The translations under genes were made by a program, and so were the position numbers. A stretch of DNA of 48,741 nucleotides from Dyadobacter sediminis. Its GTDB lineage: Bacteria > Bacteroidota > Bacteroidia > Cytophagales > Spirosomataceae. The notes below the pieces were generated by a model. It had not been told where the DNA came from, ran no database searches, and saw only the letters and a list, made by a program, of their open reading frames with translations. This document shows, piece by piece, positions 27,620-36,103 of this stretch. The stretch is from contig NZ_VCEI01000001.1 of NCBI RefSeq assembly GCF_005860765.1, forward strand, positions 1 through 48,741. Direction: 5' to 3'. The first letter of the stretch is position 1. Every line of letters starts with the position of its first letter.

Positions 27620-29371
27620 ATGAGGACTGAATATATAAAATGGATCCTTTTCTTTTGTGTGTTTGCAAATCTGGGAATTTCCTGGCCGGCAAATGCGCAG
27701 CGCCGCGGGAAAGACCGTGACAAAGAACCTCAGAAAGCTGAAAATACCGATTTTCGCCTGACAGAGGAATCGCTCGCCGCAGAAGGAATGAAGTTCATGA
27801 TGAAAGATGAACCGGACCGCGCGCTTCCTGTATTTGAAAAGCTGGTTCAGGCGAACGGTAACGATGCTGCGGGCCATTACCTGATGGCTACGGCGCTGGT
27901 CAAAATGGAAAAGTTTGATGAAGCGATTACCGCATCAAAAAAAGCGTACGACCTGAACAAGGAAAATATTTATTATGCGCAGCAGCTGGCCGAATTGTAT
28001 GCCAAACGCAGAAAGTACAGCGAAGCAGCCGGCATTTACGAAACACTCCTTTCCAAAAACCCTTCCAATATCCAGTACGGAATTGAACTTGCCGCCATTT
28101 ACGTGTTCAATGACCAGTTTGACAAAGCCATTGACACGTACAATATTCTTGAAAAAACACTCGGGATAACAGAAGAAATCACCCGACAGAAACAACAGCT
28201 TTATCTGAGACAGAACAACCTTGAAAAAGCACTGGCCGAAGGTAAAAAACTGATTGCATCCGAGCCGGCGGAAGTGAGTTACAGAGTGGAACTTGCCGAA
28301 ATGCTGATTGCCAATGACCGGATTGTTGAAGCAGTTGCCCCGCTGGAAGAAGCACTTAAAATTAACCCCGACGAAGCGCAGGCGCATGTACTGCTGGCCG
28401 ATATTTACAGAAGGAACGGCGATGTACAGAAATGCAATCAGGAACTGAAACTTGTATTTGCCAATCCAAATCTGGATGCGGATCCTAAAATCAGGGTTCT
28501 GAGCGGTTATCTCAAAATGCTGAAAACACCGGCCGAGCTGGGCGAAGCCGTCACGCTGATCAGACAGCTTTCGGAAACGCATCCCAATGAACCGCGTGCG
28601 CATGTCATTTATGGTGATTTGCTGGCGCGTCAGGATAAAAAAGCAGAGGCCCGAGAAATGTATCTGAAAGCAGCCTATGCGGATGCATCTGACTTTGCGG
28701 TATGGGGCGCTATTTTACAGCTGGACGGCGACCTTAATCAGGTTGACAGCATGCTTGTACACTCGGAAAAAGCACTGGAAGTATTTCCAAATCAGGGTAT
28801 GTTCTGGTACTCAAACGGAACAGCGCACCTGATTAAAAAGCAGTACAAAGAGGCTATTTCTTCGCTGGAAGAAAGCCTGAGACTGATCAGCGACAAACCC
28901 GAAATGATCCCGTATATCAATGCGCAGCTTGGCGATGCCTACAACGGACTCGGCGAACATGCGAAGTCGGATGCAGCGTATGAACTTGCGCTGAAAGGCA
29001 ATCCGGACGACGATCATGTGCTGAACAATTACAGTTATTTTCTGTCGCTCCGTCGGGAAAAACTTGATCTTGCACTTAAAATGTCCGAAAAGCTTGTGCA
29101 GCAGCATCAGAATAACCCGACATACCTCGATACGCATGCGTGGGTTTTGTATATCCGGAAAGAATACAAGAAGGCAAAGGAATTTCTTGAAAAGGCCATG
29201 CTGGACAGCAACAGCGTCAGCGGAACGATTGTGGAACATTACGGCGACGTCCTCTTCAAGCTTGGAGAGCGCGACAATGCGGTTGCACAATGGAAAAAGG
29301 CCAAAAGAATGGGAGAAACAACGGAACTTCTTGATAAAAAAATAGCAACTGGTGCATTACATGAGCAATAA
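27620..29371 (+). CDS. Secreted tetratricopeptide-repeat protein
   Basis: 583 aa from the ATG at 27620, which directly precedes a signal peptide (MRTEYIKWILFFCVFANLGI, cleavage near PANAQ); an ATG six codons upstream (27602) is an alternative. After a short basic linker there are roughly a dozen TPR units (DRALPVFEKLVQANGNDAAG, DEAITASKKAYDLNKENIYY, EAVAPLEEALKINPDEAQAH, KEAISSLEESLRLISDKPEM). It should be a periplasmic protein-interaction scaffold. Its stop overlaps the start of the next gene by 11 bp, and an EnvC-like cell-wall factor follows, so the three probably act together at the envelope. Confidence 0.88.
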   Translation: MRTEYIKWILFFCVFANLGISWPANAQRRGKDRDKEPQKAENTDFRLTEESLAAEGMKFMMKDEPDRALPVFEKLVQANGNDAAGHYLMATALVKMEKFDEAITASKKAYDLNKENIYYAQQLAELYAKRRKYSEAAGIYETLLSKNPSNIQYGIELAAIYVFNDQFDKAIDTYNILEKTLGITEEITRQKQQLYLRQNNLEKALAEGKKLIASEPAEVSYRVELAEMLIANDRIVEAVAPLEEALKINPDEAQAHVLLADIYRRNGDVQKCNQELKLVFANPNLDADPKIRVLSGYLKMLKTPAELGEAVTLIRQLSETHPNEPRAHVIYGDLLARQDKKAEAREMYLKAAYADASDFAVWGAILQLDGDLNQVDSMLVHSEKALEVFPNQGMFWYSNGTAHLIKKQYKEAISSLEESLRLISDKPEMIPYINAQLGDAYNGLGEHAKSDAAYELALKGNPDDDHVLNNYSYFLSLRREKLDLALKMSEKLVQQHQNNPTYLDTHAWVLYIRKEYKKAKEFLEKAMLDSNSVSGTIVEHYGDVLFKLGERDNAVAQWKKAKRMGETTELLDKKIATGALHEQ

Positions 29372-30209
29372 AATCTCGATCTGGTTTGTAGCAATTGGTT
29401 TTCTATGGCTTACATCGTGTCACAAACAACGTTCTTCAACAAGTGTCATTCAAATAGTCGCTACGGATTCCGTTGCGGTTGATTCGTTACCGGCAAACCC
29501 GGATTCTTCAGTAGCAGCCATAGACTCTGCAGAAACAAATGCAGCGGTTAAGGTCAATGAAATCCAGTTTGATTATCTCGTAGCAAAATCCAAATTCTCT
29601 TTCAAAAGCAAAACCCAGGATTTCGACAATACGAACGTGAATATTCGTATCAAAAAAGACAGCGTTATCTGGATTTCGGTAACCGGCGTCGGTTTTGAAG
29701 TGGCCCGCGGATTGATTACGCCAGACTCCATTATTTTTATGGACAAGTTTCATAAAGATTACTTTGTGTTCAGTTACGAGCAGCTGAGCAAGCAATATAA
29801 TTTCAATCTCAATTTTGCACTTCTTCAGTCCGTTATCATCGGAAATATGCCTTTTCCCCAGCCTGCGGATGCGCCGTTTGTCAAACAGAATGATTTTTAC
29901 GTTCTGAAACAAATGGTGGAAAGGCTTGAAGTTGACAACTTTATCGGAGAAAACAACCTGAAATTATCACGGCTCAAAGCAACTGAAGTACCGACGCAGA
30001 ACACTTTTATACTGGATTATGAAGATTTCAGGGAAGTACAGGGATTTCTTTTTCCATTTACGAGTATCATCAATCTTAATGTAAAGTCGCAGAAAGACCA
30101 GCAGGTAAATCAGACCGACATGCGCATCAGGCACAGTAAAGTGGATCTTGTCCGTGAAAGTCCCGGTTTCCCGTTCAGTGTTCCGTCGGGTTACAAGCGT
30201 AAAAGGTAA
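29361..30209 (+). CDS. DUF4292-type outer-membrane lipoprotein
   Basis: 282 aa from the ATG at 29361, which overlaps the TPR gene stop (29369-29371) by 11 bp; a GTG at 29352 is less likely. Lipobox WLTSC gives a lipidated Cys20 (MSNKISIWFVAIGFLWLTS before it). A low-complexity Ser/Ala/Asp linker is followed by a beta-rich domain from ~residue 65 (QFDYLVAKSKFSFKSKTQDF, NIRIKKDSVIWISVTGVGFE, ITPDSIIFMDKFHKDYFVFS). The layout resembles LolA/LolB-like lipoprotein-carrier folds, to which DUF4292 is thought to be related (recalled). The neighbouring TPR and LytM genes point to an envelope-biogenesis role. The overlap suggests translational coupling. Confidence 0.85.
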   Translation: MSNKISIWFVAIGFLWLTSCHKQRSSTSVIQIVATDSVAVDSLPANPDSSVAAIDSAETNAAVKVNEIQFDYLVAKSKFSFKSKTQDFDNTNVNIRIKKDSVIWISVTGVGFEVARGLITPDSIIFMDKFHKDYFVFSYEQLSKQYNFNLNFALLQSVIIGNMPFPQPADAPFVKQNDFYVLKQMVERLEVDNFIGENNLKLSRLKATEVPTQNTFILDYEDFREVQGFLFPFTSIINLNVKSQKDQQVNQTDMRIRHSKVDLVRESPGFPFSVPSGYKRKR

Positions 30210-30255
30210 ATTCACAATGTCCTTGAAATCATAGGGCAAAAACCCCAAGTCTGCT

Positions 30256-30263
30256 TAACTTTG
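30256..30263 (+). promoter_or_regulatory. Candidate -7 box before the EnvC-like gene
   Basis: TAACTTTG matches TAnnTTTG exactly, 39 bp before the start codon at 30302. No TTG occurs at the right distance upstream, so a separate promoter is possible but weakly supported. Otherwise the gene is read through from the DUF4292 gene 92 bp upstream. Confidence 0.35.
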
Positions 30264-30301
30264 CCTGCTTTTTAAGGTATCTGGCCGCAAGAATTAATCG
30301 T

Positions 30302-31642
30302 ATGCCCTTTCAAAAAATCTTTTTTCGTGCTTTATTTTTATTACTGACATTCACTTTTTGCACGCATACTGCGGTATTTGCGCAGAAAACGCGCGAACAG
30401 CTGGAACGTGAAAAGAGTGAAAACCAGAGCAAGATCAGGGAAATACAGAATATTTTAAAGCAGACGTCTTCTCAGAAAAACGTTAACCTTGGCCAGCTGA
30501 AAGCCTTAAACCAGCAAATTAATACGTATAAAAAGCAGATTGACCTGCTTTCCGATGATCTTGAACTTCTGAACGGCGAATTGAAAGTACTTGAAAAAAA
30601 ACGCCAGGTGCTGGATAACGATCTTGCCAAACTGAAAGTCGAGTACGGCCATATGATTTATGAAGCATCCAAACGGAATGTATATTTCAATCAGCTGGTC
30701 TTTTTGTTTTCTGCCGGGACCTTCAATCAGTTTGTACTGCGGTATAAATACCTGAAACAATATACGGAAGCAAGGCAGGGACAAGTAAAGGAAATAGAAA
30801 TTCTGCAAGACAAGCTTGCGGTTGAACGCAAGCGGATTACGGTTAAGAAAAACCAGCAAAAAAATGTTCTGGACACACGGGTAAGTGAAAATACAAAGCT
30901 GGAAGGACTTAAAGTAAAGCAGAATGAAGTGATTCAGGTGCTTTCGCAAAAGGAAGTCGAGCTGAGGAAACAGATTGCCGAGAACAAAAGAGCGACCGAT
31001 TTGCTGGAAGCCAATATCCGCCGGATTGCAGAAAGAGAACGCCGCGAACGTCTGGAAAGAGAACGCAGAGAAAGAGAAGAACGCGAAGCAAGACGACGTG
31101 CAGAAAGGGAACGAATTGCACGTGAAAATGCAGAAAGAGAGAGAAAAGGAGAAGCTGCCGTCAAAGTAGAGCCGAAAGTGGAAGAAGAACCGGTCATTTC
31201 AAGCGGTATGAGCGAAGAAGAAACTACGCTGGCCTCTTCCTTTACAGCTTCCCAATCACGCTTGCCATGGCCTGTAAAAGGCTTTGTTTCGGGACATTTC
31301 GGCCAGCGTCCGCATGCTATTTTAAAAGGCGTTATGGTGGATAACCTTGGCGTGGATATTCAGACTTCCGCCGGAGAGCCGGTGCGTTCCGTATACGACG
31401 GCGTAGTACTGGATGTAACGGAGATGCCGGGAATGGGAAATGTAGTGGCGATCCAGCATGGAAATTACATGACTATTTATGCAAAAATGAACGGCGTTAC
31501 GGTAAGAGCCGGACAGAAAGTAAAAGCGAGAGAAAACATCGGCAGAGTTGCAACGGATAGCGACGGCACCTCGGAACTGCAGTTCCAGATCTGGAAAAAT
31601 ACATCACGACTGAATCCTGAAAACTGGCTCATCAGAAGGTAA
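30302..31642 (+). CDS. EnvC-like murein-hydrolase activator with degenerate LytM/M23 domain
   Basis: A 446-aa protein with a signal peptide (ending VFAQ near residue 28) and long coiled coils (~30-245: LEREKSENQSKIREIQNILK onwards). It has an extremely Arg/Glu-rich helix (~245-285) and a C-terminal LytM domain (~320-446: LPWPVKGFVSGHFGQRPHAI, VDIQTSAGEPVRSVYDGVV, GNVVAIQHGNYMTIYAKMN). In active M23 enzymes the zinc ligands are HxxxD and HxH. Here the first reads NLGVD (Asn348 in place of His) and the last ELQ (Glu425 and Gln427). The usual YAH is YAK. As in E. coli EnvC, this points to an activator of amidases rather than a peptidase. It closes the TPR-DUF4292-EnvC group. Confidence 0.9.
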   Translation: MPFQKIFFRALFLLLTFTFCTHTAVFAQKTREQLEREKSENQSKIREIQNILKQTSSQKNVNLGQLKALNQQINTYKKQIDLLSDDLELLNGELKVLEKKRQVLDNDLAKLKVEYGHMIYEASKRNVYFNQLVFLFSAGTFNQFVLRYKYLKQYTEARQGQVKEIEILQDKLAVERKRITVKKNQQKNVLDTRVSENTKLEGLKVKQNEVIQVLSQKEVELRKQIAENKRATDLLEANIRRIAERERRERLERERREREEREARRRAERERIARENAERERKGEAAVKVEPKVEEEPVISSGMSEEETTLASSFTASQSRLPWPVKGFVSGHFGQRPHAILKGVMVDNLGVDIQTSAGEPVRSVYDGVVLDVTEMPGMGNVVAIQHGNYMTIYAKMNGVTVRAGQKVKARENIGRVATDSDGTSELQFQIWKNTSRLNPENWLIRR

Positions 31643-31803
31643 AACCAGATTGTCGGTTTGAAAAGGAATGATCGGGCCGGGTAAGTTGTTACATGGCTGA
31701 AAGCCGGACTTTGCTGTGAAGTTATCATCCTTGCTCATTTATTGCTACAAGCGACAGCCGGTTGCCGGTTCCTGAAAATATTTACTTACAAATCCTGTAA
31801 ATT

Positions 31804-32622
31804 ATGTCCATACATACTCCTGATATCAAGCGTGTAACTACTCATGTCATACAGGAAATGAAAACCCGCGGTGAAAAAATATCCTGCCTTACCGCCTATG
31901 ATTATTCTATGGCCGGAATTGTGGATGCCGCTGGTGTGGAGCTGATACTTGTCGGTGATTCTGCATCCAACGTAATGGCGGGGCATGAAACGACACTGCC
32001 CATTACAATAGATCAGATGATTTATCATGCTGCTTCTGTGGTAAGAGCGGTTAAAAGGGCTTTGGTTGTTGTGGATCTGCCTTTCGGTTCGTATCAGGGC
32101 AATTCGCGCGAAGCGCTTAATTCTGCCATCAGGATTATGAAAGAATCCGGCGCTCATGCTGTAAAGCTGGAAGGCGGCCTTGAAATCCGGGATTCCATTA
32201 CAAGAATTCTGAGTGCGGGCGTTCCGGTTATGGGTCATCTGGGACTTACGCCTCAGTCGATTTACAAATTCGGAACTTATACCGTGAGGGCAAAGCAGGA
32301 AGCGGAAGCGCAGAAATTACTGGAAGATGCCCGCATGCTGGAAGAAGTAGGCTGTTTCTCTGTTGTTCTTGAAAAAATTCCTTCTTCATTAACCAAGCAG
32401 GTTTCCGAAAGTATCCAGATTCCGACCGTTGGGATCGGGGCCGGGCCGCATGCAGATGGCCAGATTCTTGTTCTGCACGATTTACTGGGTATCAATAAAG
32501 AATTCAAGCCTCGTTTTCTGCGGCGCTATGCGGATCTGAACGGTGTTATGACCGATGCCATTTCAAATTATATCAAGGATGTGAAAGCCAAATCATTTCC
32601 GAATGAAAAAGAGTCTTATTGA
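31804..32622 (+). CDS. panB: 3-methyl-2-oxobutanoate hydroxymethyltransferase
   Basis: A 272-aa protein that transfers a hydroxymethyl group from 5,10-methylene-THF to 2-oxoisovalerate, making ketopantoate, the first step of pantothenate and CoA synthesis. Family signatures are clear: [59 protein letters not shown] and [15 protein letters not shown]. The metal-binding residues fall at Asp52, Asp91 and Glu123, and the catalytic Glu at 190 ([10 protein letters not shown]). Length is normal. It is followed after 27 bp by an RluA-type gene, so the two are probably in one operon. panC and panD are not in this window. Confidence 0.96.
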   Translation: MSIHTPDIKRVTTHVIQEMKTRGEKISCLTAYDYSMAGIVDAAGVELILVGDSASNVMAGHETTLPITIDQMIYHAASVVRAVKRALVVVDLPFGSYQGNSREALNSAIRIMKESGAHAVKLEGGLEIRDSITRILSAGVPVMGHLGLTPQSIYKFGTYTVRAKQEAEAQKLLEDARMLEEVGCFSVVLEKIPSSLTKQVSESIQIPTVGIGAGPHADGQILVLHDLLGINKEFKPRFLRRYADLNGVMTDAISNYIKDVKAKSFPNEKESY

Positions 32623-32649
32623 CCTTTTTAAAAGTATTTACCAGACAAT

Positions 32650-33381
32650 ATGAATAAAAAGCCTTTCCAAGTTATATACGAAGACAATCACCTGATTATA
32701 GTAAATAAACAGCCGGGAATTCTGGTTCAGGGTGATGTAACAGGCGATAAATGCCTGCTCGATATGGTAAAAGACTATATCAAGGAAACCTACAATAAAC
32801 CCGGTGCTGTCTTTTTGGGCACGGTTCACCGTCTTGACAGACCGGTGAGCGGACTGGTGGTGTTTGCACGTACATCGAAGGCACTGGAACGCATGAACGA
32901 GATATTCAGAAAGCGCGATGTCCAGAAAACGTATTGGGCGATTGTTAAGAACAAACCGGCTGAAAAGAAAGGAAAACTGGTGCACTGGCTATCCAAAAAT
33001 GAGTCCAAAAACGTGACCACGGCATATGATTATGAAGCGCCGGGAACGCAGCGTGCAGAACTCTCCTATCGCTGGCTCGGGGAAATAAACAAGTTTCACT
33101 TGCTGGAAGTAACACCCGTTACAGGCCGTCCGCATCAGATACGGGTTCAGCTTGCATCCATGAACTGCCCGATCAGAGGCGATGTAAAGTACGGCTATCC
33201 AAAAGGCAATCCGGACGAAAATATCAATCTTCATGCAAGAAGGCTTTATTTTGAACATCCTGTAAAAAAAGAACCGATTATATGCAAAGCCGGGCTTCCG
33301 AACGATCCTTTCTGGGAAGAATTTTTGTCGCTCGATACAGAAGAAATCAAGCCTGAACACCTCGGCTTTCTTTACGAATAA
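32650..33381 (+). CDS. RluA-family pseudouridine synthase (second of two)
   Basis: A 243-aa protein with the catalytic HRLDRPVSG (Asp63) after the typical HLIIVNKQPGILVQGD. It also has TYWAIVKNKP, FHLLEVTPVTGRPHQIRVQL and the final HARRLYFEHPV. There is no S4 domain. It differs clearly from the first synthase at 13.2-13.9 kb, so the two probably modify different RNA positions. It lies 27 bp after panB and 8 bp before a small membrane-protein gene on the same strand, forming a compact three-gene unit. Confidence 0.9.
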   Translation: MNKKPFQVIYEDNHLIIVNKQPGILVQGDVTGDKCLLDMVKDYIKETYNKPGAVFLGTVHRLDRPVSGLVVFARTSKALERMNEIFRKRDVQKTYWAIVKNKPAEKKGKLVHWLSKNESKNVTTAYDYEAPGTQRAELSYRWLGEINKFHLLEVTPVTGRPHQIRVQLASMNCPIRGDVKYGYPKGNPDENINLHARRLYFEHPVKKEPIICKAGLPNDPFWEEFLSLDTEEIKPEHLGFLYE

Positions 33382-33389
33382 AAACCGGG

Positions 33390-33704
33390 ATGATCGAAAA
33401 ACTCAAACAGCGCTGGAATGTAAAAAATGGCTGGGACGTCCTGATCATTCTGTGCGTTTTTGCCTGTACGGGTTTTTCCGTTTTATACGCCAAACGCTGG
33501 ATTTTTGAATTAATCGGTCTTACAAAACAGTCTCCTGCATGGGTTCGCTGGGCAGTTAACATATTGATTGTACTTCCGTTGTATCAGGTTATATTGCTGT
33601 TCTGGGGCTGGATATGGCGAAAATTTGATTTCTTCTGGGCGTTTGAAAAAAGAATGTTCAGTCGCATCGGAAGCCTGTTCAGACGGAAAAGCAGCCGGAT
33701 TTAA
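33390..33704 (+). CDS. Small membrane protein, DUF6787-like
   Basis: A 104-aa protein with two hydrophobic helices (VLIILCVFACTGFSVLYA and AVNILIVLPLYQVILLFWGW) and basic ends (KLKQRWNVKNGWD, FRRKSSRI). It matches the look of the DUF6787 family that follows RluA-type genes in Bacteroidota (recalled). It begins 8 bp after the RluA stop, so it is co-transcribed. Function unknown. Confidence 0.75.
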   Translation: MIEKLKQRWNVKNGWDVLIILCVFACTGFSVLYAKRWIFELIGLTKQSPAWVRWAVNILIVLPLYQVILLFWGWIWRKFDFFWAFEKRMFSRIGSLFRRKSSRI

Positions 33705-33730
33705 CTTCCTTCGCATGCTGAACAGCAACT

Positions 33731-36067
33731 TTACCTGCTGTCTATCATATTCCTGTACACTTTTCGGGCACTTTCATAAGCAGCTTCGGCGGCCTTTTTT
33801 TCCTCGGCGCGAATATTGGGTTCTTTCATTTTCCAGCATTGATTCAATGCCGACAAACACCATTCTGCACTTTTTTTATCCTGAACAGGCTTGTTGTTTA
33901 CCTTTACAAATACAGGATTGGAATGTGAACTCGGATAAATCCGCAGCGCCATCCAGCTTGACTTGTCTATTTTATAAGAAAATCGAACATCCGTAACGCT
34001 GCCGTTCGCTTCCACTTCGGCTTTGTCCACCGGTTCGCCATTCACAACAAGTTCAACGCGGACTTTTCTTGTTTTGGCTATTCGAGCCCTTTCAATATCC
34101 CAGTATGGCATTTTAGTAAGCGGCGTCTGGGCTGTTTTTTCTCCTGTTTTGTCCTGTTCCGCCGGAAGGTACGCTGCTATCTTTGCTGTAACATGCACAT
34201 TTTGTCCTTCTTTGACCGATAATTCACTTTCTTCAATGCCTGCTTCTCTTCCGTTCACGGCAAAATCCATGATATGCGACCGGCCATCTGAAACGTAATT
34301 CCTGCCCTTTTTAAGTGACTCCACAAAATCATCGTAGTTCAGTGCGCTGTTTGTTGCAGCCGGTTTGAAGTAGCTTCTTGCCTGCCCTACGCGCGCATCT
34401 GTAATGCATGGAAAATCTGTTTCCCCGCTTAGTCGGGTCTTAAAGCCGCAATTAAGCGTATGGTAATACATATTGAGTTCCCACGGAGCCGGCGTATCGC
34501 CTGCACTGTAGAAATCGACCAGATTTTGTGTTACCGTTACAATGTATTCATTTGCGCCGATTCCGTCCATTTTCGGAACCATGTAATTGGGCAGTTTATC
34601 CGTAGACTGCACAGGCTCCAAGCCCCAGCCAGAATGCGCATATCCAACAACAGCACCTTGTGATTTGGCCCAGGTCAAAACCGGAGCCGTCCAGCTTGGC
34701 CATTGTTCAATAAGCTTCGTTCCAGGATAATCATCTTCTTTTACGCGCAAAAGCACAATGTGCCCGGCATGAGACGACGGAAAACCGGAAACTTCCACAT
34801 CGTTGCGCATGATATTTTTCTGATCAGACAACGGATCGTCTTTGCCTGTAAAAAAGCTTTTCTGATGATACCAGCTTGGTCCCCAGGCCAGATTTGCAGC
34901 AATATTGAGATCTTCGCCCAATGCCTGCCGCCAAATATCTTTCGGATCAACGCCTTCGGTCGGACTATCGTAATGGCTGCATCCGGCTGCATGAACATGA
35001 TGATCTGCGCTGTACCAGCCCAGTTCCGCCATTTTAATCCAGCGTTTCAGCTGAAAGGAAATATCCATGGATTCTGCATGACCGGGTATAACAATTTCTT
35101 TGGTCTGCCTGATGTATTCAGGTCCGCGTGTATATGAAATCGTGTATTTTCCAGGTGCAAGCAACACATGCTCGCCATCTTTGCGATAAATCTGAGGCTG
35201 AAAAAAGAAGTCGGGATATGCGTCAAATGCAGCGACGCGACGCGATGGAAGCGGATAAACGCCGGTAAACTTTCCCGAAGCATGTTCCTGACCGTCTGTA
35301 ATCAGAAATGACGCCATGGCAGGCGTTCCATCGTCATCTTTGATATGGAACTTTACTTTTACCGAAGGTTTTACATCAAACAAAATATGCGTGGAATTAC
35401 GAAAACCAAGATCCTGCGAACCTTGACCAGCATTATAGCCAATTTCAATTTCCCGCTTTCCGGCATCTTTCGAGTAAATCTGAACAATGGCATATTCCAG
35501 TTTCAAGCCCGTCAGTTCCGGCTGTAAAGGCCGGTTGGCATACATTTGAATTTCTACAAAACGATTGGCAACCTGTCCGGGCGAAAGTTCGTGTTCTTTC
35601 TTGATAACTGGTTCAAAAGACGGAGAATGAAACGGCCTGGCGGCATTCGGACTTGCGGCTTCAAGTTTTGCAGTAATGCCGGCTTCATTATGAACCTTGA
35701 CCAGAAAACTAGTCCATCCGTTTTGAACCAGCAATGCTTTTGCCGGGCCTCTTTCCACTTTTACACGTCCTTCCGGATTGATATGGACTACATTCAAACA
35801 GTATGGATCCAGAATTTCCTGAATGCCCGTTACGGTTTCTTCATTCAGCGGCTTGTCGCTTAAAATCCTCAAACGTTTTGCATCTTCCAAAGACAAAGAA
35901 GATCCCGAAAAAGTCAGTGCTTCCTGCAAACGCAATGCCTGAGCCAGCAACGGCTGTGGCTCAATGCCTGTTCCTGCAGAAAAAGCAGATTCATGATGCT
36001 GATGCTGCGCAAGCAAAACGCCCGGTAAAAACAAGTTAATCAAGCAAAGCATAACTATCTTTTTCAT
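33731..36067 (-). CDS. CehA/McbA-type metallohydrolase with PHP-like domain, secreted
   Basis: 778 aa from the ATG at 36067, which starts a signal peptide (MKKIVMLCLINLFLPGVLLA); a GTG four codons upstream is less likely. Residues ~100-345 are a beta-rich N-terminal region. The metal site follows with SADHHVHAAGCSHYDSP (Asp355, His356, His357, His359). Further metal-binding-like positions lie in GYAHSGWGLEP and SGETDFPC. This fits the CehA/McbA family, PHP-fold hydrolases named for carbaryl hydrolysis but with mostly unknown substrates. It lies 36 bp downstream of the DUF5723-like gene on the same strand, so the two are probably co-transcribed. Substrate unknown. Confidence 0.85.
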   Translation of the reverse strand: MKKIVMLCLINLFLPGVLLAQHQHHESAFSAGTGIEPQPLLAQALRLQEALTFSGSSLSLEDAKRLRILSDKPLNEETVTGIQEILDPYCLNVVHINPEGRVKVERGPAKALLVQNGWTSFLVKVHNEAGITAKLEAASPNAARPFHSPSFEPVIKKEHELSPGQVANRFVEIQMYANRPLQPELTGLKLEYAIVQIYSKDAGKREIEIGYNAGQGSQDLGFRNSTHILFDVKPSVKVKFHIKDDDGTPAMASFLITDGQEHASGKFTGVYPLPSRRVAAFDAYPDFFFQPQIYRKDGEHVLLAPGKYTISYTRGPEYIRQTKEIVIPGHAESMDISFQLKRWIKMAELGWYSADHHVHAAGCSHYDSPTEGVDPKDIWRQALGEDLNIAANLAWGPSWYHQKSFFTGKDDPLSDQKNIMRNDVEVSGFPSSHAGHIVLLRVKEDDYPGTKLIEQWPSWTAPVLTWAKSQGAVVGYAHSGWGLEPVQSTDKLPNYMVPKMDGIGANEYIVTVTQNLVDFYSAGDTPAPWELNMYYHTLNCGFKTRLSGETDFPCITDARVGQARSYFKPAATNSALNYDDFVESLKKGRNYVSDGRSHIMDFAVNGREAGIEESELSVKEGQNVHVTAKIAAYLPAEQDKTGEKTAQTPLTKMPYWDIERARIAKTRKVRVELVVNGEPVDKAEVEANGSVTDVRFSYKIDKSSWMALRIYPSSHSNPVFVKVNNKPVQDKKSAEWCLSALNQCWKMKEPNIRAEEKKAAEAAYESARKVYRNMIDSR

Positions 36068-36103
36068 TTTACTTTTCACGTTTTACAGCTTACAGTTTAC
36101 TGC

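Noticed and set aside
36068..36079. GTG start four codons upstream of the metallohydrolase
   Set aside because: The ATG at 36067 directly precedes the signal peptide.
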